In this document: positions 34,851 through 45,719 of the stretch, one piece after another
How positions within the stretch are numbered: the stretch's first letter is position 1
Layout: each line of letters opens with the position of its first letter
From: Dendrobium chrysotoxum
Lineage: Eukaryota > Streptophyta > Magnoliopsida > Asparagales > Orchidaceae
DNA: 64,000 bases
Assembly (NCBI GenBank): GCA_019925795.1
Contig: CM034310.1
Location: forward strand, 26,936,520-27,000,519
Direction of reading: 5' to 3'
Translations under genes and position numbers: made by a program
Notes under the pieces: model-generated
What the model saw: the letters and a program-made list of their open reading frames with translations, nothing else
Database searches by the model: none
What the model was told of the DNA's origin: nothing

Positions 34851-36100
34851 GGTACACCTTTTGGATGATAAAGGGACCCTCCCAGTTAGGCTCAAATTTA
34901 CCATAAATTCTTTAATGTAGGATGATTGGCCTACTCAGCACTAGGACTAATTACTCTCTAGAAATGCTCGACGTTGCACCATCAGATTAAAAGATTTCAC
35001 CATCCTTACTCGATAAATCTCAAAGTTCTATTTATCTTACAATCTGATTTTATCCAGTGCAATGAGCTCTTTCATTCTTAGACGAGTATTTTTCTCTTTA
35101 GTGAGATCATTCTAGGCAGCTACTCGAAGTGATGGTAATTTGATCTCTAGAGGGTACACTATTTTAACCCTGAATGCTAATACATAAGGAGTGGCTTTGG
35201 TCAGCATCTTATAAGTAGTATGATACGCCCACAACACTTCTACCATCTTAGTGTGCCACTCCCTTTTATTCTCAATAAGGATCTTCTTTAGGAACTTTAT
35301 CAATGTTTTAAATTTTATGTCAATCCGTTTGCTCGTCAAGCCGTTTGCCCGGGTTGTATATAGATAAGTAGCGCTAATTAATTTTATGTCAATCAATAAA
35401 TTTATAAATTTTAGTGCTTTTGATTGTTGTACTGTTGTCTGAGATTAAACGGTGTGGTACACTAAATATATAGATAATGTTATGGGTAAAAAGTTGATCA
35501 CATGCTCCGTGGTGGCTTCTTTAAATAAAGCCACTTTTGCCCACTTGGAAAAGTAGTCAGATGCTACCAATATGAAGCGGTGTCCAACTGATTATAGTAG
35601 ATAAATCGAGCAAATTATATATATCACCCAACATTCAAATGGTCAAGATGTCACTATATATTGCAATGGATTTGGCGGCTGATATATAACATCATTGTAG
35701 ATTTTTCACTCATGGCACCTCTTAGTATGGTCAATAAAATCATTCATAAGTATTATCCATGAATAACCCATTCTCTTAACACCATTTTACATCCTGATTG
35801 GTGTGCACTATAATGTCCTTTATGAATTTCTGCTACCACCTTACCAGCTTCTTTGGTCCCTAAACATCTTATCCATATCTTGTCAAAAGCCCTTTGATAT
35901 AGCATGTTGTTGACAAATGCGTACTACAATGCTCTATTCCTGATTTACGCAGCCAATAATTTATCTAGTGAAAGTTTTCTTTCTCTAAAAAAATTGATGA
36001 AAGGTTACCTCCAATTATCTTATTCTTCGATATCCAAGCAATACCACCATAATTTTAAGGCTCTGCAAGATTTGTGTATTTTTTTCACTGGTTGATATTT
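34850..36100 (-). pseudogene. Integrase of the giant gypsy element (decayed)
   Basis: The minus-strand frame 35396-35112 reads FLKKILIENKREWHTKMVEV, then LWAYHTTYKMLTKATPYVLA and PLEIKLPSLRVA, the C-terminal part of a Ty3/gypsy integrase core. Further left, about 34910-34830 reads KFEPNWEGPFIIQKVYQGGA, the GPY/F-type end. Upstream parts are recognisable only in fragments because of stops. It is non-functional. Confidence 0.8.
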
Positions 36101-36399
36101 ATCTGACTAATTTTCAAGGATAATTTACTGGGGGATTAAGGATCAACTGAAGTTGCATCTTGTTGTCTTAGATTTGGTGATCCCTATACCTATGGGAATT
36201 ATAAAATTGTTGGCTCTAAGACCTAATGAGTATGGACTCCAATCAATACATGTTTATCATTCATACTTGCCATTTTCTTAGACAATTTAACTAGGCAGTT
36301 TGCTTTGCTATTTTGAGCTTAGGGAACTCAAGATAGTTTAACAACTCGAATTTACTTCATAAGTTTAAGGACTCATTGATGATAGTAGGCCAACATAAG

Positions 36400-36990
36400 C
36401 TTGCTGATTTTGTAGATGCCCAACACCTGATCTATAATAAGTTAAGAATCATAAAAAAGCTAAAGTTTCTAATTCCTTATTGAATTAGTAATCTTTAGAC
36501 CCACTACTAAAGCCTCATATTAAACTTTCTTATTAATTTTGGGTTCAGTCAGACTAAATAAATATCTCTTTATGCCTCCATCAAGCATTATGAAAATGAG
36601 ACTGTTGCTAGCTTGGGCTTTTGATAAATTTTGAGGTTGGGTAGGTTTAATTAATGATGCTCTCTCAAAGTATATCTCCCATACTTGTGATTTTTCCTTT
36701 TCTTTGGATATGTATGATTTTTTCATCCAACAAATCATTAAGTGGTGAATCTATAGGGATGTGATTTGTAGTGAAAAAATCATTAAGGCTAGCCCTTTCA
36801 CTGCCTTCTATGGAATATATGTGATATCAAACTGTAGAACTATTAATGTCCATCTGGCCAAATAACCTACAATACTTGTCTTGTCATAAAAAAATTTAGC
36901 AGATTGATCTTTGATATTAATATAATTTTATGACAAATCATATAATGGTAAAATTTTTGCATAAAAAATCAATGTTGGGCATGGCTTCTC
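36400..36990 (-). pseudogene. RNase H of the giant gypsy element (decayed)
   Basis: The minus strand 36738-36520 reads EIYFERASLIKPTQPQNLSK, then AQASNSLIFIMLDGG and FSLTEPKINKK. This corresponds to the Ty3/gypsy RNase H start W-x-(F)-DGA, in which the catalytic Asp region here is YFERAS, so the first acidic residue is replaced. Upstream near 36960 lies the RT-RNase H connection. Confidence 0.75.
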
Positions 36991-37329
36991 AATTGGAGAA
37001 TAACGTATCTCTGCTCAAATCAATCTTAAATTGGTATAATAGAGTGCATTCTCTTTACCTTCTTCATTATGTTGAGTTAGCAGTACTCTAAGGGACTATT
37101 CTAGTGTTGTAGTATATAAGATAAGAGGCTTATCTAAAATTATTGCTATAAGGATGGGCGGGTTTTACATGTATCTTTTCATACTTTCAAAAGTCTCCTG
37201 ACATTCTCTGCCCCATTTAAAGTGGATATCTTTCTTCATTAATTTTGAAAGTGTTTAGCACCTGCATAACATATTTGATATGAATCATCGAATGAAAGTT
37301 AGCTGCCCTTGCAAGAAGTGTAATTATCA

Positions 37330-37990
37330 AAGGTTCTTTGGTGGTGGCATCTCCATAATCACTTTAATTTTGTTAAGGATGATTTCAATTCCACGATGGT
37401 GAAATGACATACCCCAATAACTTTCTCAAGGAGTCCCGAAAGTACATTTGAGGGGATTCATCTTTAGATCAAATTTTTTTATCATCTCAAACATAATTCT
37501 CACGTCACCCAGATGGTCATCTCGATCCATGCTCTTTATGACAAGGTTATCCATATAGCATTCAACCTTTTAATGAATCAACTCATCAAAGATGCTTGTT
37601 ATCACCTATTGATGGGTAGTGTCAGCATTCTTTAAGCTGAAGGGCATAACTATGTAGTAGAATATGCTAATGGACATTCTGAACGATGTGTATTTCTCAT
37701 CTTTAGGAGCCATTTTAATCTTGTTATATCCCAATGATCCATCCATAAAGGAGAACATATCTTAGTTGGAGGTATTGTCAACTAGTAGCTTTGACACCAA
37801 GAGTAAAAACACGTCTTTTGCACATGCCTTATTGAGATCCCAAAAGTCAATACAAATGTGAATTTACCCATTTTTCTTCTTTACGGAAATAATATTAGTG
37901 ATCCAGCTATCATATTTTTTGTTTAGGATGAAGCCTACATCTATGAACTTTTTTATTTCTGCAATCACATGTTCTTCAATCTCTAATCTC
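37330..37990 (-). pseudogene. Reverse transcriptase of the giant gypsy element (decayed)
   Basis: Reading left from 37990: FIDVGFILNKKYDSWITNII, then ICIDFWDLNKACAKDVF. Next come MDGSLGYNKIKMAPKDEKY, VMPFSLKNADTTHQ-stop, VECYMDNLVIKS (YVDD box changed to YMDN) and LKMNPLKCTFG, then HHRGIEI. At least four in-frame stops occur. The order and spacing match Tat-type RT. Confidence 0.88.
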
Positions 37991-39179
37991 ATTCATCGTA
38001 GCGTCTGCTTGAAACAGGCACTACATCTAATTTAATGGCTAATCTATGAACTACTACACCTGGGGATAAGCTAGGTATTTCAGCATATGTCTAAGCAAAG
38101 TAACCCCTAAATTTATAGAGAAGTTCTTTTATTTCTTCAACTTGGTTTTTGAGGATAAGGGCACTGTTGAAGGTCAGGCGAGGACTTTCTTTAGTCCCTA
38201 AGTTAACTTCTTTCAGCCCATCCATCATGGCAACCTGTCCACCATCTTCGAGCTCTCTTATGCAATTTTAGCTTTTATGGGCTGATCATCTAGAAGACTA
38301 ATTTCATAGAGCTTTGTCTCATTGATTTCAACTTCCCCACATGTTATTGCACAGCAAATCTATTTTCGGAGATACATTTGCATAAAAAATTAGAGGCCTC
38401 TTTATGTAAAGGCATCACTTTTTTGTGATAGGAAAGGACTTTTATCATACCATAGCTTTAGAAAGAGGCGGGTTTGTTCCAACATGAACTCCTTGCTTCC
38501 ACATCAACCTTCAAAACTTTTTTGGGATAATTCCTAGGTATCCTTATTTGAATTGTCTCTCCATAATCAATAAGCTAAATAAGCCAGTCAAAATCCTTTT
38601 CTTAACATTCCTTGGATTTATAGAATAAACTCCCCAGTCTAGTATCTCTATTTAAAGAAGGGGCATAAAATGTCTGGATGTTATGCACCTCAAGAGGGAT
38701 AAGTTCTTTGAAATATCATGGAGGAAGGGGGTATGACTATGAATAATCTTTTTGAGACTGACAAGTCACCCATTCTTCTTAAGAAGATATACTGTACCTT
38801 ACTCACATAGGTAGACTCATAGTCATAGTCAGAATCTAAACATTCTACCTTCTTCTTCCACTTAACTAAAGACTAGTAAGCCTTCTTTGATTCAATAGGG
38901 ATGACATCATCTTCTTCCGTGTCACTCCCTAGGTGAGGCATGGTTCTATTGGTTTGGGCACAAGAGCTAGTTTAGGAAGAGTTGACATTTCCTTCTTTCT
39001 CCCTACCTACTTCTTATCGACTTCTTACATAGGTCGATTTGAAGCTTTTGCATTTAACACCTTAGCTTTAAAGGAGTTTGATGGTTTTGGCTCTTCTGGA
39101 ATAAAATATTTAGCATCTTCATATATCTTTACTTCATGATCTACAAAGGCCAGGATATCACCTGAAACCTTGAACTCCT

Positions 39180-39310
39180 CTCAATCTTGGAGGTACTTTA
39201 TGCACTGGTGTAGGGTTGATGGGGATGATATCATATTTATGAAACCAGGGGTGACCTAGAAGCACCTTGCATAAAGTATCCGTGTTAATCACATGAAACT
39301 TAGCCTATGT
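39180..39310 (-). pseudogene. Protease end of the giant gypsy element
   Basis: The minus strand reads FHVINTDTLCKVLLGHPWFH then KYDIIPINPTPVHK. This is the segment D-x-D-T-S-Y-N-x-L-L-G-R-P-W-I-H following the aspartic protease in Ty3/gypsy polyproteins. The catalytic triad itself is not readable. Confidence 0.65.
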
Positions 39311-41270
39311 GTAAAGTTCTCTAAATAGGAAAGGAAGTATGAATGACCCCATAGTCTTCTTCCCCTTCTCATTAAAACCATGCACCATCAGTTTATCTTT
39401 CCCAAGGTGTTACAGGTCAAGGCATAATAATCTTAGTTCCCTCAAGTTTATAAGATTTATGTAGGATTCAGGATCAACAAGTATATGACTAATTATGACA
39501 TCGTCACTCTCTACAGTAATATATAGAGGGAGATTATGATCTGCCATTTTTAGCATCAGATCATCTTCGATAAAAGTTATGATTAGTTCATTCTAAGCCT
39601 ATAGGACTTTAGTCATGCAATGTTCAGTAAAGAATGCTTCATATCTTTTGGGATATTTTAGAGCCTGAATCAAATTTTCCCAAAGATCTTCAGACATCAA
39701 GAGAGCTTCATATATGCTGAGTTACGTTGGAATTTTCCTCATATGAGATAAGATGTTATAGTTTGCCCCTTTATTTGGAGTAGAATTCTTCTTGGGATCT
39801 TTGGAAATGATTTCTTCATCGATGACTATCACTTGTCACTTGTCTTTATTAGAGACCCCCATCTTCAGTGGAAATGATAGTATATTTCCACTTCTCAATT
39901 ATACTTAGGCTACTTCATCTGACTCAAGATAACCTGATGAAGCATCTCCTTTAGAACTAGCCCTCATTTCCTCTGAATATTCATTTATAGATTCAGAATC
40001 ACCACCTAGTTTTATATGCTCCATCTATGATGCTATGTTGGGCTCTAATTCATCCTCAATTGGGAAGTATAAATCATCCTCCAAACTATAGTCCATCGAT
40101 GGCACTATTAGACAAGACGCAGAAGTTACCTCCTTAACAAATTCTTCTTTTATTGATGCATTTGATGCCACCAAAATGACCCAGTACATTTTCACAAAAA
40201 GTAGATTTTTATCCACTTCTTTTATTTCACCAACCTTAAGCCCTGACATAAAATCAGCAAGCTTAATAGGCCATCCTGTGGTCTAGTAATAATCATCCAA
40301 ACTATCAATAGCCCTCTAAGTTGCTATCTTTTTCTTCTTTGGCTTTTTTAGCTTGGATTTTCTCTTGATAGATTTTGATTTTGCCTTGCTTGATTTTGAT
40401 GAGCCAGCTTAGCTGGGGTGCTGCATAGAAGTAGATGCATGTAAAATAGGAAACCCCTTTAAATATATCACTGGCTTAGTAGGAAAATTCCATTTGACAC
40501 TAAGAACTCCTTCAATCTACTTTAACATCTTCACTATCTTTTTGGAGATCGCGATCTCCCACTACTCATCGTGAGCTAGTTCTTTTTCAATTTTTTCTTT
40601 AGTCGAGGGTATGGAAGAGAATGCAATCACTCGTGTTGATTCTCTTTTGAGATGAACTAGCACATTATTTGGTAATATGAATTCTCCCTTCTTGTATTTT
40701 CTCTCTAGTCAATCCTTGAAGATGTAACAATCTTTAATAGGATAGCTAATTACCCAGTGATATGAGCAATAATTTAGATTGCTAGTGTGATTAGATTCTT
40801 TGGGCCTTTTATATTCTGGTGGTACTAAGCCCACTCTAGAAGCATGCCAAAATAGCTTGATGACACTTTCTCTTTTGAATGGTTATTCTTTGTTCATTCT
40901 ATCTTAAAGGAATGGGAATGTTCAATCACCAGTTCTCACTGTTTACCATGGGCATTCTCTCCACTAGAAAAGTTTGAGGCTTTTTGTTTCCCCCAGTACC
41001 AACTTTGACTGAGGATTAGGGTTAGATAGCTATTTTACCCTATCTTCTTTATGAATAAGTTATTTCTCTCTTTCAATATTATATATCACATGTTTTCTCT
41101 TATCAGCCCTAAAAGAGAGTATGGAGTGGCCCTCACTCTTTCTAGAATATATAATTTTGCCTTTCTTAAATTTATCCAAGTGGCTGTCAGATTTTGATAA
41201 GTTCAGTGTCTAAAACTTCACCACCCGATCCAATAAGTCTTAAAATGTGGTGATAGAAGCCATGCATAGG
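39311..41270 (-). pseudogene. Gag C-terminal part and linker of the giant element, left of copia-2
   Basis: At 40775-40720 the minus strand reads NYCSYHWVISYPIKDCYIFK, the gypsy nucleocapsid signature YCxYH...H/Y...C, with one ligand changed to Tyr. At 40249-40025 there is an acidic segment (SLEDDLYFPIEDELEPN). The rest is broken by stops. The gag frame jumps across copia-2 to 52290 onwards. Confidence 0.6.
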
Positions 41271-41275
41271 AATGG
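41271..41275. repeat. Target-site duplication AATGG (left of copia-2)
   Basis: Identical to 52285-52289. Confidence 0.93.
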
Positions 41276-42437
41276 TGAAAGTTTGATAGGGATGTTAAGC
41301 CCTAATGAACTAGTCCCGAGGCTAACCAAGAGGGGGGGTGAATTGGTTATTTAAAAATTTGACAGCAATAATGAAAATCTTTTCTATGATTTGCAGCGGA
41401 AACAAATAAAATGATAAAATGAAAATATCAACCACAATTTCACCCAAGCAGTTAATCACAGAAAAATAAAAGTGCAAAAACTAATTAGAATGAACATACC
41501 CGATTTTATAGTGGTTCGGTCAACTTGACCTACGTCCACTCCCCGGAGCCTCCCCTCTGGGTATTGCACTAACTCAAAGTGTCTCTCCTTTTGCTCCCAC
41601 AGCAAGGCGGAGAAGCCTGTACAAGAACCTCCTTTCCACCACACGGTGAGGCAGAGAACCCAACGTCCTTTTGCTTCCTCCTGAAGTAGGCAGAGAACCT
41701 CGGATCTTCTTGCCGACGATCCTCTCCCAAAGAATACCAACACGATGAAAGATGACGAGCGGAGAAGAAGACTCTGATCCTTGCTTGGAGCAACCTTCGT
41801 GAACCCCTAACGAACTCCCCCTCACAAGATCCTCTCTCTCTCTCTCTCCCAAACTCTCTCTCTCTCTCTATGGTTTCTCTAGAAAGGAAAGTGGTAAAAG
41901 ATTTTTCTTGTTGAAAGAAAAAGATCTTTTATAGGAGGGCTAAAAATTTACCCTAAATCTCAACTGGTCGGCGAAGATCATCCAGGACGATCGGTATATC
42001 ATCCTGTACGATCAGTTCAAAATCAGCTGCTTCAGCCTGCACAATCTGGCTCTTCTGGACGATCAGTAGAAAAAATTGATCATATCATTCCGTACGATCC
42101 TGCGATCGTCCGGGACGATTAGTGTAAATCGAGGAATATCATCCAGAAGATAGCTCGAGTCGTCCAGAGAAAGTTGTGTTGGATGATCAAAAAATGACTT
42201 GATCGTCCAGGACGATAGGGATATCATCTTGTACGATTAGTTCAAAAGGTACCCAAATCGTCCTGAACACAGTTCGGGTTGTACAGCTGAAACACACTAG
42301 ACGGGTTAGCCAAGCAAACGCTTGGACCTGATCTTGAGTTGGCTCGCGTTGCTCGTGATCTTTTGTGCCTGAAACGGGTTAGCCAAGAAAAACACAATAG
42401 AAATATGTTTGTCATCATCAAAACCAGATTTGCAACA
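41276..42437 (-). repeat. 3' LTR of copia-2, 1,162 bp, internally deleted
   Basis: Nearly identical to the 5' LTR except for about 0.48 kb missing after CACACTAGACG (about 42300). This corresponds to about 51665-52165 in the 5' copy. The lost part includes about eight dyad motifs. The TATA box (TATAAAAG) is at 41926-41933 on the minus strand. Confidence 0.9.
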
Positions 42438-42439
42438 AT

Positions 42440-42452
42440 CTCCCCCTTTTTT
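42440..42452 (-). other. Polypurine tract of copia-2
   Basis: The minus strand reads AAAAAAGGGGGAGA directly before the 3' LTR start TGTTGC. Confidence 0.88.
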
Positions 42453-42691
42453 ATGATGGCAAACTTTTGTACAGTAGTTTGAAAAATAAAATAACTAGGA
42501 GATCGAAAAACAAATATTTTTTTTCAAATTTTTATTTAACAACTAAAGCAATACAAAAAATATAACACATAACAAAAACCAGAAATGACTACAACTGACT
42601 CCCCCTTTTGACATCACAAAAAGGAGGAGGGTAAACAGAAACACTAAAACATCAATATAAATAGAAAGGAAAATAGCTACAAAACAGAACA

Positions 42692-43831
42692 CTAAAACGG
42701 AGGCGGATCCTGATCGGAATGAGGAGGTGGCGGTGGTGGGTTGAAGTAACCGTGAATGGCATGAAAGTGGGCGCCAATCCAGGCAATGTCCTGGTCATAC
42801 TGTTGTTGCTACTGCGCAGCGTAGTCAGTGGAGCGCTGGAGGTCCTCAGCATGCCGCTGCTCCTGGGCAGCCACATAGGAGTCGAATTTGGCCTCCCACT
42901 GATCGAAGCGCTGCACCAGGTGGTCAAAAGGAGAAGCGATGCGAAGGGGAGCAGGTGCATCGGGTGCAGTAGGAATTGGAATACCATCTTCCTCTTCCTT
43001 CTCAACATCCGGGGCGGGCTCCGGATGTAGTCGGGTACTGTGTAAAATGTGGAATGAATTGTTTGTGAAGAAGGAAGGAGGGACATCAGGAGGGATAGGA
43101 TACTGTAGGTCATATTTGGTTTCTAAGGCATAATGAATGAGATGACCTAAAGCTAGATTTGGGCTACTCCTATGACTCGGATCCCTAATAGTGGTGAGGT
43201 GCTCGATGTACCGGATTATAAGGTCAGAGGCATTAAACTCCCTGCGGGGCAAGATGTAGTATGTGGTCAAGGACAGTAACGGGGTGATGTGAATTCGATC
43301 CCCCGCCTTTGGAATGATGGAGGAACGAAGGACATGCTGAATGGTCCGTGCATCCTTAAGAAGTGAGGTGCAAGCATTGTCATGATAGGGTGCGTTCGTA
43401 TTACGAAGGAAGTGATTGGCGACACTCCAATCATAGTCAGGGTCAGTGATAAGAGTGTGGAGTTTGTCGCCAGTGATAGAAAGTTGGAGAATATTGTGAA
43501 AGTCTTGGGTAGTGAGTTCCACGGGATGTTGATTGACATACGAGCGAAGAGTGGAATAGTCCACGGAAATGCACAAATTGGCAAAGAAAACTTAAAGGAG
43601 TTCAAGATTAAACGGAAAGGCTAGTGTAAGGATGAAGGTGAGGGAGGTGTGTACGAACAGATCAAGAATAGGATAGGTAAGGGTGCGAGGGTTTACTATT
43701 TTGGAATGTGTGATCCCCACGTCACGATAGCACTCAAAGGCAGCCTGATCGGCTGCATTTGGAAAACGAGGATCAACATGCCCAAGGGAGGAACTTGCAA
43801 TCTTTTGCCGCGAATGTTTGCCACCAGCCAT
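42692..43831 (-). pseudogene. Env-like third ORF of copia-2 (two in-frame stops)
   Basis: It starts MAGGKHSRQKIASSSLG at 43831 and ends PPPPPPHSDQDPPPF-stop at 42692, one frame of 379 codons interrupted by TAA 43592-43594 and TAG 42809-42811. It shares with copia-1 the blocks SLTFILTLAF, ARTIQHVLRSSIIPKA, LALGHLIHYALETKYDL, a coiled-coil-like segment (HLVQRFDQWEAKFDSYV) and the Pro-run/DQDP terminus. The N-terminal region is basic, there is no clear signal peptide and no sure transmembrane helix, so the env label is only by position. The surrounding sequence is more GC-rich than in copia-1. Confidence 0.75.
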
Positions 43832-43894
43832 TAGAAAGCAACAGTGAAGGAAGGTAGAGGGAGATGTGTGAAAGAAAAGATGAAGAAACGGCTG

Positions 43895-43902
43895 TTTAAA
43901 TA
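43895..43902 (-). promoter_or_regulatory. Putative internal TATA box before the env-like ORF (copia-2)
   Basis: The minus strand reads CTATTTAAACAGC, 64 bp before the ATG at 43831 and about 15 bp after the dyad GATCGTACGGGACGATC. It matches the layout at 24303 in copia-1. Confidence 0.45.
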
Positions 43903-43911
43903 GAATTTGGT

Positions 43912-44400
43912 CTGATCGTCCCGTACGATCGCGAGATCGACCAGGACGATATGTACAATTATTACGGCCAGGATGATTGGTCAAAAATGTGGTCCGATCG
44001 TTCAGGATGATCAGAGATCATCCAGGATGATTAGACACAGACGATCGTCCCGAGGAGTCAGGCTGGACGACCGTTGACGAAAGGTATCATCCAGGATGAT
44101 ATGTAATAAATATGTCAGACTGGCCGAATTCGAATCATCCAGCGGCTTAACATGTGGATCGTCCAGGACGATGAGGTGGATCGTCCAGGATGATGGACAA
44201 TAATTGGTGCAATCCCAACCGTTTGATTAGATCATGAAGATATGGATCATATCATCCAGGATGATGTAGGTATCATCCAGGATGATCACTAATAATTAGA
44301 GTTACTCAGCAGCATGATCAGAGTGGGGACGATTTTGAATTGATCGTCCAGGACGATGTTTGGATCGTCCAGGATGATTTGTGGATCTTCTAGGATGATG
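43912..44400. promoter_or_regulatory. Second cluster of ATCGTCCAGGACGAT dyads upstream of the env-like ORF (copia-2)
   Basis: About 15 copies in 490 bp, for example GATCGTCCAGGACGATGAG (44158), TATCATCCAGGATGATAT (44086) and GATCGTCCAGGACGATGTT (44341). Arms often change together (ATCATCC pairs with GGATGAT), which preserves the dyad. Confidence 0.7.
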
Positions 44401-45719
44401 TGAAGAAAATAGAAAAAGATGGAGGATGAAGATGACAGATCAGGATCTCAAAAACACAACCAGTAAGATGAAAAAATATAATAAAAATGAAGAAAACTCA
44501 AAAATGAGAACACAGAAAAAAGCAATATTTTTTTTTTGATCAAGCTGCTCCAGTAAATCAGAAGTTTTCCTCAATTTTTGATTCAAAAACTAATAAGGAG
44601 ACGATTGACAGCGCTGAAAATAAAAAAAAGTTAGAAAAATCGACTTTCTTAACTCCCACCTCGGGCACCTTATCGATGCAAATCTATTTTAAAACAAAAA
44701 TCCAATTCAGAAGAAAAAAAATTAGATTCGAAAAGAGATCCTTTCAAGCCTCGTTCCAGAAAAATATCTGATATAATAGTGTTACAAAGTAAAAAATTAG
44801 AAATCAGGATTTTCAAACACAAGCTTTTGAAAGTATTAAGTGGCGCACGGATTTTTCTAAGACCTTTAACGATATGAAAGGAAAGAAAGCTTGGTTGGGC
44901 TCATTTTATGCCTATTTTTCAATTTATTTGGCGCTTTACGCATCTTTTCATTTTTGATACACTTTGTGTATCTTTTAGTTTGCGACATTTCACATCTTTT
45001 CAGCTTTGGGCTCATTTTGTGCCTCTTTTTCAATTGATTTGGCGCACTGCGCATCTTTTGTAAGCTTTCTTCTTTTCATAATCGTTAAAGAGTTTCAGCT
45101 GTGAAATTATCTTCCAGACATAGGAGACTCTCTCCACAATAAGGAAGAGTAATTCACAAAATAAAAACTATACGTCATATGATAAGTGTAATGACTTGGT
45201 TTAGAAAATCAAAATAATGACTCAAGACTTTGAAACACTATTGATATGAGGTAGATTACTATAGGAAGATAAAATAAATATCTATTTCAAAAACTAAAAT
45301 TTTAATTTTGAAGAGGATATTTATCCAAAAGAAATAATACACCAGCAAAGGAATTAGAGGAAGAGAAACAATCATCAATATTTCTTCCCTTTAACAGATC
45401 TAGTGAAATCAATCACTGCTTACCAGCTTCCAAATAAAAACAAGGTAAAACTCCCAGTCAGAAATTCAGATTATCAGAAGTAGTAAGCAGTAATCAGATT
45501 TTAAAAAGCATAAAACAGTAAGTGTAAGAGATGAACCAGTGAATAAAAATAGGTAGAAAATTACATCAAAGTAAATACTCAAATCAAACTAACAACAAGG
45601 CTAACATAGAAATCAGCAGAAGAAATAAAACCAACTGAAAGTAAATAATCAAATCAAAAAACTAACTAATAGAAAATAGAATAACAATCAGAACAATCAG
45701 AAATCAGCAGTCATCAGAA
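44401..45719 (-). other. Non-coding region between RNase H and the dyad cluster (copia-2)
   Basis: A-rich, without coding frames. It contains the GATGCGC repeat block at 44866-45070. Near 45420-45700 there is a loose AATCAGCAG/AACTAACA-rich stretch. Confidence 0.55.
44866..45070 (-). repeat. GATGCGC tandem repeats (copia-2)
   Basis: Minus-strand units include AAAAGATGCGCAGTGCGCCA, AAAAGATACACAAAGTGTAT and AGGCACAAAATGAGCCC, about eight of 22-25 bp, each a small hairpin. They are homologous to 25990-26170 of copia-1 but placed upstream of the env-like ORF. Confidence 0.75.

Noticed and set aside
41456..41852. Overlapping minus-strand frames rich in Arg, Gly and Ser
   Set aside because: They fall in the copia-2 LTR and repeat at 50889-51107. 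They are translations of LTR leader repeats.
42719..43030. Plus-strand frame of 103 codons
   Set aside because: It is the antisense shadow of the env-like ORF of copia-2, which has a homologue in copia-1.
43912..44400. CRISPR-like array (regular short palindromic repeats)
   Set aside because: Spacing is irregular, the repeat is only 15 bp and the setting is a plant retrotransposon. The same motif recurs in the LTRs.
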